Source of the DNA: a virus
Virus record (IMG/VR): IMGVR_UViG_3300031198_000003
Location: 1 to 43,762 of that record
Reading direction: 5' to 3' (one strand)
DNA length: 43,762 nt
A program made the position numbers and the translations under genes. The notes beneath the pieces are model-generated. The model was not told the DNA's origin and ran no database searches. It saw only the letters and a program-made list of their open reading frames with translations. Below are positions 37,659-43,762 of this stretch, piece by piece; position 1 is the stretch's first letter; every line of letters starts with the position of its first letter.

Positions 37659-39397
37659 TCGAACGCCTCCTTATGAAGCTTGTAAGCAACGAAGGCGTCC
37701 ATCATGGCTGCCACGTTGTCGATCTTTTCGTCCTGGCGCTTTTTCAAAAGCTTTCTATTGCCATTTGTGTCTTCGAGTGTGATGGCGTTACCCATCGCAA
37801 AGGTCATGAGAGTCTGATCGAAGATGAGAAGACGTTGTTCGCTGAGGTGTTTGAGTTCGCCCAGCGGAACCGACTCTGTTCTCGCTCCCTGAATTACTTT
37901 TTCAATCCCAAAAGGCCCGTTCTCCTGTTCCCAGCGAGTCACGAACTCTTTAGCATTGTAGGGGTCGAAGCCTAGAGAACGAACATCGTATTTCTCCGAC
38001 TCAATAAAGGCATCCAAGTCATCATAGACTTCCATGATGTCAAGAATTGTTCCCTCAAGAACATGAAGACTGCCTTCTTTGATAAACTCCTCGTACTTGT
38101 GTCGCATAGCGCCAGGAAGTTTCATCAAGGTGAGCGAGGTGATATAACTTCTTGTTTTGATTCCGAACCCTCTTTTCAAAGGGAACAGAAATGTGAATGC
38201 ACAGAAGTCATCACCCTGAGAAAGGTCCGCACCAAGGGCGCAAGGCATCTCCCAGAAATTCCTACGACGGTGGGGAAGAGTCTCTTCGTAGGTGAAGAAG
38301 TAGGTGTAGCCTTCCATCGGAATGCCAAACCGTTTTGCTAGAATGTCATTCCGAGAGGCCGGTGCTTTCTCGGCACGTTCGACGTCAAGCTGGTATGTTT
38401 CGTACGTGACGGTCTTACCGATGTTCGGCTGCGCTTTAGGCCACATCGCAGGATTGGCAACTTCTTCCAACTCATCCAGTTTGTAGTGCCAGATCGAAAC
38501 ATGAGGCGCAAGATACTCACCTCTTAGGATGTCAGCGAGTTCCATTTTGATGGTATCGCCAGAACCGTTTCGAACCGTTCCTTCTGAGCTGACTGCGATG
38601 ATGAGATAGTCTTCTAGTTTGGAAGCACCCTGTTCGATTGCTCCGATGACATCTTCTCGAAGATCGCCAGACAACCATTCATCAACGGTTGCAACTTTAG
38701 TTCGAAGACCCTGAAGCTTTCCGATCGCCATTGGCCGAATCTCTAGTAGAGATCCAGTCAAAAAGTTCTCGATGCCCTTCTTTGTGGCTGCGAGTTTGAC
38801 TCGATTCGCTCTAGAACCAGTAGTGTTCTGGAGCGAACCATCCGTCAAGAACTTGAACAGAGGTCCTCGACTCCGGACAATGGATGTCCGAATCGGAGAC
38901 ATGACCTCTTCGGCTTGCTTCATTGTTGGAGCGGTCGTGATCTGGTGCGTTGTAGAAGTATCGACGTTCAAGAAGTAACTCTGGAGGCATGATTCATACA
39001 CCGACTTTGCTGCGCCTCGGGCGACGATGAGGAACTGCTTTGTCGTCAGCCGTTTCTTGATTGTCTTTGTTACGTAATGACCACCGTGGCTGTCTTCCGA
39101 TGGCTCATACACACTTCGTTGCACAAAGTAGTACCAACCAAAGATTTGCTCGGCCCACAACTTGAATGTCGGGAGCAAATGGAGATCGCTACCATCGGTC
39201 AGGGTCAATTCATTCTCGCAGTAGAGAACGAAACCCTCGACAGCCTGATCGTCGTACCAGATGTTCGGATTAGCGATGAGCGCATCGATGCGATTCATCT
39301 CCATAGCGATTTCCCGATTTACTGGAATCTCACCACGAACTACTGCCGCGCGAAACTGACCGTAGTAAACCGGAGTCGCTTTGTTCGATAACGTCAT
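37655..39397 (-). CDS. terL: terminase large subunit
   Basis: This 580-residue packaging motor has the ATPase motifs FLIVARGAAKS (Walker A-like) and KVATVDEWLSG (Walker B with catalytic acid), and nuclease-domain acids in CALGADLSQGDDFCAFT, VRSLGFDPYNAKEFV and DEKIDNVAAMMDAFVAY. It fits the Terminase_1 (HK97/P22-like siphovirus) group. It cuts concatemers and drives DNA into the prohead through the portal. ATG with GGAGGG upstream. The downstream tagged protein overlaps its end by four bases. Confidence 0.92.
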   Translation of the reverse strand: MTLSNKATPVYYGQFRAAVVRGEIPVNREIAMEMNRIDALIANPNIWYDDQAVEGFVLYCENELTLTDGSDLHLLPTFKLWAEQIFGWYYFVQRSVYEPSEDSHGGHYVTKTIKKRLTTKQFLIVARGAAKSVYESCLQSYFLNVDTSTTHQITTAPTMKQAEEVMSPIRTSIVRSRGPLFKFLTDGSLQNTTGSRANRVKLAATKKGIENFLTGSLLEIRPMAIGKLQGLRTKVATVDEWLSGDLREDVIGAIEQGASKLEDYLIIAVSSEGTVRNGSGDTIKMELADILRGEYLAPHVSIWHYKLDELEEVANPAMWPKAQPNIGKTVTYETYQLDVERAEKAPASRNDILAKRFGIPMEGYTYFFTYEETLPHRRRNFWEMPCALGADLSQGDDFCAFTFLFPLKRGFGIKTRSYITSLTLMKLPGAMRHKYEEFIKEGSLHVLEGTILDIMEVYDDLDAFIESEKYDVRSLGFDPYNAKEFVTRWEQENGPFGIEKVIQGARTESVPLGELKHLSEQRLLIFDQTLMTFAMGNAITLEDTNGNRKLLKKRQDEKIDNVAAMMDAFVAYKLHKEAFE

Positions 39398-39412
39398 CGC
39401 TAACCCTCCTTT

Positions 39413-39757
39413 CTACTTTTTTCTCAAACTGCCGACCATCATCTTTCCGGCAGGAGAATTCGCGAAGGCGACAGCCTGGTTCACAGTTCCGCCAAGATTC
39501 AAGATGTCCTGGACGATCTTGAGAGCTTTCGTCGTCTTCGACGGGTTCAGACGAGTGAATTGCTGTTCCAGATTCATCCGAGTGACAAGATCCTGCATCT
39601 CTTTGTTACTGAGAGACTTGGTGCCGCCGACTTTGACCTTGTTCTTGATCTCTGTGGTTCTCATCGCATCCGAAGATGCCGGAGGGGAAGCGGATCGAAC
39701 TCCCCATCTCATTCCTTTGACGCCGAAGTGACTGAGAGAGTCATCAACAGTTGTCAT
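39413..39757 (-). CDS. small structural-region protein with HFGVKGMRWGVR tag
   Basis: This 114-residue protein starts with SHFGVKGMRWGVRSASPPASS (tag at 10-21) and then has a helical body (SLSNKEMQDLVTRMNLEQQFTRL) and an Ala-rich C-terminus ending GSLRKK. It is the partner of the tagged protein at 37311, on the other side of terL. The C-terminal part (TKSLSNKEMQDLVTRMNLE) recurs in many phage proteins with this tag. GGGAGG precedes the ATG. Likely virion-associated; role unknown. Confidence 0.7.
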   Translation of the reverse strand: MTTVDDSLSHFGVKGMRWGVRSASPPASSDAMRTTEIKNKVKVGGTKSLSNKEMQDLVTRMNLEQQFTRLNPSKTTKALKIVQDILNLGGTVNQAVAFANSPAGKMMVGSLRKK

Positions 39758-39768
39758 GTGTCACCTCC

Positions 39769-40509
39769 CTACTTCTTTACTCCACCAATGATGGAATATG
39801 CAGTTGCCGATTTCTTCAATCCACTGACAACAGCGTAGAGACCCGACGTGGTCTTCTTTACTCCACCAATGACCGGGTATGTAACTGATGAAGGCGACGG
39901 GGGTTTCAATACACCAAGGAACATCTGGTAGTAATCGTTACCACTGCCGACCCAAGAAACAGTTCCCGTTGATCCTGCAGACAAACCAGCTTTGTAACCG
40001 CTGGCTGAGACTGCGTTCTGCTGAGGTTTCGTCCAGCCCGAGGGTACTGTCCATGTACGAGCCACCGATGCCCACGAAGAGACAAAGGATATACCCATAC
40101 CACCATCTACGGACGTAACCGACGTGTTGATCGTCGTTCCCGCGTTGTTAGCGGTTCGAAGGATCGTGCTGCCACTGACCCAAGGACTTCCTGCAGTAGC
40201 ACAACCGCGAATACCAAGCAACTGTGCAGCCCGATATGTAGTTCCAGTCCAGGTGAAGTTATACGACCCAGTATCGACGCCTGTAAGACGTTTCCAGAAG
40301 ATCGTAAGACCACCTTGAGTGGATGCGTTGGTAGTATCTACAGCGAGTTGTGTCCAGGTTCCATCAGGAGGTGTAATTGCAGCTGTGGATTCCTTGTAGA
40401 CGGCCACAACAGCAATATCGTCTGCTAACGCCGGTCCAGCGACAGCGATTGAAGCATTTGCTGCGTTTCCAGGATTCACCGGGTTTGAATCTAGGAAAGT
40501 GACGCTCAT
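39769..40509 (-). CDS. beta-rich fibre-type protein with GGVKK repeats
   Basis: This 246-residue Ser/Thr/Gly-rich protein ([62 protein letters not shown]) has the look of a galactose-binding or jelly-roll-like fibre domain. The C-terminus has three short repeats ending in GVKK or GLKK (VIGGVKK, VVSGLKK, IIGGVKK). Its start overlaps the collagen-like gene stop (ATGA). It is probably part of an external fibre with that neighbour. Confidence 0.65.
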   Translation of the reverse strand: MSVTFLDSNPVNPGNAANASIAVAGPALADDIAVVAVYKESTAAITPPDGTWTQLAVDTTNASTQGGLTIFWKRLTGVDTGSYNFTWTGTTYRAAQLLGIRGCATAGSPWVSGSTILRTANNAGTTINTSVTSVDGGMGISFVSSWASVARTWTVPSGWTKPQQNAVSASGYKAGLSAGSTGTVSWVGSGNDYYQMFLGVLKPPSPSSVTYPVIGGVKKTTSGLYAVVSGLKKSATAYSIIGGVKK

Positions 40510-41189
40510 GGCGTGTACTCAACCCAGAGCGCGCCCTCGAGAGCCGTCAACTCTGTAGGGTCAGTCGGAAGAGCTGTGCCGGCGGTGACGATCACGACTC
40601 GAGCGGAGTTCGGAGTTCCTGCGGGACCCTGAGCACCAGTGGCACCGGTCGCTCCAGTTGCGCCGGTAGCACCAGTAGCACCTTGTGCGCCTGTATCTCC
40701 AGGATCTCCTTTAGGGCCCTGGGCTCCGGTAGCACCCGCAGCACCAGTAGCACCAGTAGCACCTGCCGCCCCCGTAGCACCAGCCGCTCCGGTGGCTCCG
40801 GCATCTCCTTGGGGCCCTTGAATACCCTGAGGACCTTGAGCACCATCTGCGCCCGTTGACCCAGGTGCACCATCCGCACCTGCGGGTCCGGTATCGCCCG
40901 TATCACCTTTAGGACCAGTAGCACCGGTCGCTCCAGTTGCTCCTGTAGGGCCTTGAGGACCGGGAACTCCCTCGATAACCGCTTCTTCAATCGCTGCATC
41001 AACGATCGCTTGGATCAGAGCTTCGTCGGCAGCGAGATATGACAACGTAGTCCAGGACTTTACGCCGTCACCGATCTTCAGTTTTCCTGTATCGAGCTCG
41101 AATCCGGGTTCGCCGGCGGCCAAAACAGGATTGACGGTTGTCCAGTTGGCCGCCGAGTCCCTACGAAGCTTGAACTTGAAAAATGCCAT
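40506..41189 (-). CDS. collagen-like fibre protein
   Basis: The N-terminal 65 residues ([40 protein letters not shown]) match the attachment domain found at the start of many phage fibres. About 120 residues of uninterrupted Gly-X-Y follow, rich in GAT, GPQ and GDP triplets, which should form a triple helix. The C-terminal end ([33 protein letters not shown]) is a small cap. ATG 41189 follows AAGGAGGG. It likely forms a fibre on head or neck that binds the host. Confidence 0.85.
   Translation of the reverse strand: MAFFKFKLRRDSAANWTTVNPVLAAGEPGFELDTGKLKIGDGVKSWTTLSYLAADEALIQAIVDAAIEEAVIEGVPGPQGPTGATGATGATGPKGDTGDTGPAGADGAPGSTGADGAQGPQGIQGPQGDAGATGAAGATGAAGATGATGAAGATGAQGPKGDPGDTGAQGATGATGATGATGATGAQGPAGTPNSARVVIVTAGTALPTDPTELTALEGALWVEYTP
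40612..40975 (-). repeat. Gly-X-Y triplet repeat region
   Basis: Continuous collagen-type triplets with runs of GAT; the DNA is repetitive (GCACC-GT-type units on the plus strand), so length may vary between isolates. Confidence 0.85.
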
Positions 41190-41198
41190 CAACCCTCC

Positions 41199-41603
41199 TT
41201 ATGCTGATCCGCCGTCGAGAACATCGTCGTCATCTTCGGGGTCGCCAGGATCCGGATCCACCCAGTTGGTCTCCTCTTTGTAAGCATTGAGACGCCACTC
41301 GAGTTCTTGCTTTTGCTTCTCGAAGGATGCAATCAGATATGACGTGCCCGGAGGGTCGAACAAGAGACGAACGCAGAGGGACACGTAGCTCTTGACCGAA
41401 TTCAATCGAGGATCGGTTCCGATGAAAGCGTCCCACGTGGCAGCAGCATCCTCGATTGAGAAACCCTGCTCGGGTCCGACACCAAGCTGATTGAGTGTCG
41501 AAAAGACACCGTTGATATACAGCACGATGTCAGGATCGAAAGCTTCGTACGCCTCGTCGAGACCGAGATTCTTCTTAGTGCTTGTGAGAATGCTGGTGCT
41601 CAC
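41199..41603 (-). CDS. head-tail connector-like phage protein (134 aa)
   Basis: A helical protein with STSILTSTKKNLGL, FDPDIVLYINGVFSTLNQLGVGPEQGFSI, DAAATWDAFIG, SVKSYVSLCVRLLFDPPGTSYLIASF and LEWRLNAYKEET. I know this family from other phages as a frequent neighbour of head genes, similar to gp6-type connectors. The tail is very acidic. GTG at 41603 was chosen for its spacing from AAGGAGG. It lies upstream of terminase, away from the other joining genes, so the connector role is uncertain. Confidence 0.55.
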   Translation of the reverse strand: MSTSILTSTKKNLGLDEAYEAFDPDIVLYINGVFSTLNQLGVGPEQGFSIEDAAATWDAFIGTDPRLNSVKSYVSLCVRLLFDPPGTSYLIASFEKQKQELEWRLNAYKEETNWVDPDPGDPEDDDDVLDGGSA

Positions 41604-41626
41604 GTGAGACACCTCCTTCGTTGGTG

Positions 41627-42427
41627 TTAGAAGCGACCCTCGTTGAGCCGGCGCTGCAAAGCCTTGACGACCTCAGACTTCGGCGTGGAAATTCGCTCAT
41701 CCACGGGACTTCCGAGGTACCGCTGCAGAGCTCCGGCGGTCTTGTAGCGCTTGCCGTCCTGTCGGATCCCGTCGCCGTCGACCACGATCCTTGAATCGAC
41801 GGTCGACTTGAGCCGGCGCTGAACCGCCTTGACCAGCTCGCTCGGCTTGGAGATCACGCCGTCGGGCTTGGTGCCCATGACTTCCTGCCACCGACGGATC
41901 GTCTTCGGACCGAGTTCTCCATCGACGACCAGCTGAGCCGGCCCGGGAGAAGGCCGTGGCGGAGGAGCACCAAGCTCCGTCAGGTGCCAGTTGGTGCCGG
42001 TGACTTCGTCGGCGTCCTGGGTGAAGTCGTTGTTCACATGCGCGTGCTTGGAGTGATCGTTACTGCCGTTGTACTCACGCGTCACGTAGCCGTCACGCTT
42101 GTGCCAGATCCGCTTGTTGTAGATGATGTAGCGAACCCACCACAGTTTGCCCTGTCGGGCGAGAGTGATCCAGTGCTGAATCACCAACTCCATGGTGGTA
42201 CCGGCGGGGTCTCGGAGGTCCGCGTCGAAATCACGCGCGCGGACCTCGTCCTTGGCGTCACCATCCCGATATTCGGGCGACCCAGTCTTGTCCGGGTTGT
42301 GGCTCGAGGCTCCGCCCTGATGCGCGACGTCTCCGATCGAACCATCGCTGGACTTGTCTCGATTCGGGAACCGAGCGTTGAGCTGATCACGACCTTCGTC
42401 GAGAGCGGGAACGACAACCCAAGTCAT
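41627..42427 (-). CDS. endolysin: M15-type peptidase with C-terminal wall-binding repeats
   Basis: Residues 1-150 have the metal-binding layout of phage M15-type peptidases: SSHNPD, VRARDFDADL and DHSKHAHV provide the His, Asp and His ligands. It would cut peptidoglycan stem peptides. The C-terminal half has two related repeats (SELVKAVQRRLKS, DGDGIRQDGKRYKTAGALQRYLG, SEVVKALQRRLNE), a cell-wall-binding module found in actinobacteriophage lysins. No signal peptide, so it depends on the holin, whose gene is 20 kb away. ATG overlaps the stop of the preceding gene (ATGA). Confidence 0.85.
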   Translation of the reverse strand: MTWVVVPALDEGRDQLNARFPNRDKSSDGSIGDVAHQGGASSHNPDKTGSPEYRDGDAKDEVRARDFDADLRDPAGTTMELVIQHWITLARQGKLWWVRYIIYNKRIWHKRDGYVTREYNGSNDHSKHAHVNNDFTQDADEVTGTNWHLTELGAPPPRPSPGPAQLVVDGELGPKTIRRWQEVMGTKPDGVISKPSELVKAVQRRLKSTVDSRIVVDGDGIRQDGKRYKTAGALQRYLGSPVDERISTPKSEVVKALQRRLNEGRF

Positions 42428-42594
42428 GACGGGTCCGCCTGCTTGATCCGCCAGGCCTCGTCGGCGTTGGGGTCAGTCCACGGGTCCGGAAGTTCCTTGC
42501 CGATGTGGTCTTCCGGGTTCTCGTCGAACGGGTGAGCATCGGTCGCCTCGAATTCAGGCTCGAGGAACTCCGGCTCCTTGATTTCTTCGCTCAC
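42424..42594 (-). CDS. small acidic protein (56 aa)
   Basis: A short, strongly acidic, Pro-rich and probably disordered protein (KEPEFLEPEFEATDAHPFDENPED). GTG 42594 follows AAGGAG by five bases; an earlier GTG lacks spacing. Its stop overlaps the endolysin start, so it may set the endolysin's translation level. Function unknown. Confidence 0.6.
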   Translation of the reverse strand: MSEEIKEPEFLEPEFEATDAHPFDENPEDHIGKELPDPWTDPNADEAWRIKQADPS

Positions 42595-42608
42595 TTCTTC
42601 TCCTTCGT

Positions 42609-43016
42609 TTACCACAACTTTGTGTCACCTGGTTTTCGATCAACGAGAGGCCGGGGAAGTAGTCGCTCGTCTCCGTAGTGAATAGCGTTGTGGGTCTTGT
42701 GAGTGACCGTGATCAGGAACTCAGGGTCAAGAATGCTGGGATCCCCTTCGACAATTTGATCACGAGTCACAGGATTCATGTGGTGAATATAGAGACCGCT
42801 ATGAATCTCGAATCCGTCCACACCCATGTCACAACCAAGATCTCTGGCAATAACATGGTGGCGAAGATTGCGCCATTCTCTTGATGTGTAGAACTGTTGG
42901 TTGATCCATCGATCAAACCCAAAGGTAGCTTCGCCTATCCTACCATTGAGTTCCAGATACTTGTACCGATCCTTGAAGGTTTCGAGTCTTCGCAGATCTG
43001 AGTACGACCTAATCAA
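42609..43016 (-). CDS. HNH endonuclease, packaging-associated type
   Basis: This 135-residue protein has FYTSREWRNLRHHVIARDLGCDMG, then YIHHMNPVTRDQIV and DPEFLITVTHKTHNAIHYGDE, an HNH ββα-metal core. Such enzymes, next to the terminase subunits, help cut DNA in cos or headful packaging of several phages. The TTG at 43016 (IRSYSDLRRLETF) was chosen because GAGGTGAC lies upstream and the length fits relatives as I recall them. It overlaps the end of the TerS-like gene by eight bases. Confidence 0.75.
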   Translation of the reverse strand: MIRSYSDLRRLETFKDRYKYLELNGRIGEATFGFDRWINQQFYTSREWRNLRHHVIARDLGCDMGVDGFEIHSGLYIHHMNPVTRDQIVEGDPSILDPEFLITVTHKTHNAIHYGDERLLPRPLVDRKPGDTKLW

Positions 43017-43353
43017 GGTAATCGTCACCTCGATTAGCTGGTTGATGGCCAGCGTAGAGACGCATAGCATCCAACGCCTTCGTGTAGAGCTCTTCGACTC
43101 GTTGCTGCGAAGCGATCTGTTCGGTCTTAGCTCTTGTCATCTCGTTCTCGAGAGCAAGTCGTTCTTGTTCGAGAGTCTCTCGAGATGAGCCAAGCTTCAG
43201 GTAGTGAGTAATAACCTGAGCCGATGCTGTTCCATTCGCTAGCTGCTGTTCGGCGAGATCTACGGCCAAAGAAACGAGTTGACGTTCTCGAGCTTCAGGA
43301 GTCGTGGCGGGACGACGCTTCTTTGGATCCGAAGTCTCTTTTGCTGGCGCCAC
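43009..43353 (-). CDS. terminase small subunit-like protein
   Basis: This 114-residue basic, helical protein (PATTPEARERQLVSLAVDLAEQQL, GTASAQVITHYLKLGSS, a coiled RETLEQERLALENEMTRAK, RVEELYTKALDAMRLYAG) resembles short proteins encoded beside HNH and terL genes and taken as small terminase-like DNA-binding subunits. It has no clear HTH by eye. GTG 43353 with AAAGGAGG. The terS role is inferred from shape and position. Confidence 0.55.
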   Translation of the reverse strand: MAPAKETSDPKKRRPATTPEARERQLVSLAVDLAEQQLANGTASAQVITHYLKLGSSRETLEQERLALENEMTRAKTEQIASQQRVEELYTKALDAMRLYAGHQPANRGDDYLD

Positions 43354-43387
43354 GGTGCCTCCTTTCACTCTAGACCGAGAAGAGCGC

Positions 43388-43681
43388 TCAGGGGGCGAGG
43401 ATACCGGCGGTGCGCAGCTTCGCGAGGAGGGCGTTCAGGACGGTACGGGTCGCGGCGTGGTCGACACGAAGGGCGTTGAACTCCGCCTCGGTCGGAGACT
43501 CGCCGCCGGTGATGGCAGGCTGAGTCAGAGCGGCCACATCGGCCTGAGCCGCGGCCTGGAGAGAGGCGACGTTCGGCGTGTTGTCAGCGTTGTAGAGGTA
43601 CAGCGGCTTCAGAGCACCAACGTAGTTCGCAGGAGGCGTGACGAGCTGATACGCCTCGACATCCGGGCTGGTACTGGACAT
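43388..43681 (-). CDS. head-fibre-like or minor structural protein (97 aa)
   Basis: An Ala/Thr-rich protein with QLVTPPANYVGALKPLYLYNADN, then ITGGESPTEAEFNALRVDHAATRTVLNALLAKLRTAGIL. The C-terminal 'SPTEAEFNAL...TRTVLNALLAKLR' heptad pattern is like trimer-forming segments of phage head-fibre proteins. ATG 43681 follows AAGGAG. High G+C and good ribosome site suggest high expression. Possibly a capsid-associated protein; not certain. Confidence 0.55.
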   Translation of the reverse strand: MSSTSPDVEAYQLVTPPANYVGALKPLYLYNADNTPNVASLQAAAQADVAALTQPAITGGESPTEAEFNALRVDHAATRTVLNALLAKLRTAGILAP

Positions 43682-43721
43682 TGTTGTACTCCTTCTGATT
43701 AGTTCCAACCGGCTTTCGATC

Positions 43722-43762
43722 GGAAAGTTTCAGGGAAAAATCCCTCCGGGGCTATTTTTAGG
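43722..43762 (-). terminator. possible terminator at right edge of window
   Basis: Minus strand: CCC-CGGA-GGG followed by ATTTTT, a short stem with a U-run at the very end of the window. It would end a transcript entering from outside or across the genome junction. Confidence 0.4.

Noticed and set aside
1-43762. Integrase, repressor, tRNA genes, CRISPR arrays and terminal direct repeats
   Set aside because: I looked for these by motif and found none. The two window ends share no obvious direct repeat, so I cannot tell whether the window is a complete genome with defined ends.

Overview
This window looks like most or all of the genome of a virulent, long-tailed (siphovirus-type) phage of an actinobacterium. 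Essentially every gene reads leftwards on the minus strand, so transcription runs from high to low coordinates. The actinobacterial host is inferred from three things: the endolysin, with an M15-type peptidase plus paired actinophage wall-binding repeats; the Gp37-like tail hub; and the major tail protein family. Many small proteins also resemble families that are widespread in Gram-positive phages. I see no integrase, no repressor, no tRNA and no CRISPR array. Family assignments rest on motif reading and recall, not on a search.

Layout, in direction of transcription. 43.7-41.2 kb: small early-virion region with a TerS-like protein, HNH endonuclease, endolysin and a neck-like protein. 41.2-39.4 kb: a collagen-like fibre, a beta-rich fibre protein and a small protein with an HFGxKGMRWG tag. 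39.4-33.4 kb: large terminase, a second tagged protein, portal, a prohead protease-major capsid fusion, and head-tail joining proteins. 33.4-21.4 kb: major tail protein, a tail chaperone candidate, two tail-tube paralogues, tail-collar fibre, a 1472-aa tape measure, distal tail, hub and FN3 fibre. 21.4-20.7 kb: holin pair. 20.6-13.9 kb: an island of about fifteen mostly membrane proteins, several with their own copy of a repeated promoter. 13.9-3.4 kb: replication and nuclease genes, including a 1258-aa SF3 helicase-AEP primase-family B polymerase fusion, an SSB candidate, an SF2 helicase, an HNH endonuclease and two PD-(D/E)XK nucleases. 3.0-0.3 kb: an 889-aa protein with the DFDGD signature of double-psi beta-barrel RNA polymerases.

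The most interesting system is the candidate single-chain RNA polymerase at the left end. It carries HTH-like segments at both ends and an N-terminal HYG...GRYPWGSG motif. That motif recalls the HFG(I/V)KGMRWG tag on two small proteins flanking the terminase, which suggests (inference) that polymerase and small proteins share a virion-loading signal. A conserved promoter-leader module (TCGC(A/G), about 14 nt, TATAAT-like, GAGACCCCTACGAAAGGA) occurs at least eight times. It could be read by host sigma factor or by the phage polymerase. Other points are a C-terminal domain shared by major capsid and major tail proteins, three tail-tube paralogues, an AT-rich iteron-like candidate origin at 4.38-4.69 kb, and an orphan promoter-terminator pair that could make a roughly 40-nt RNA.
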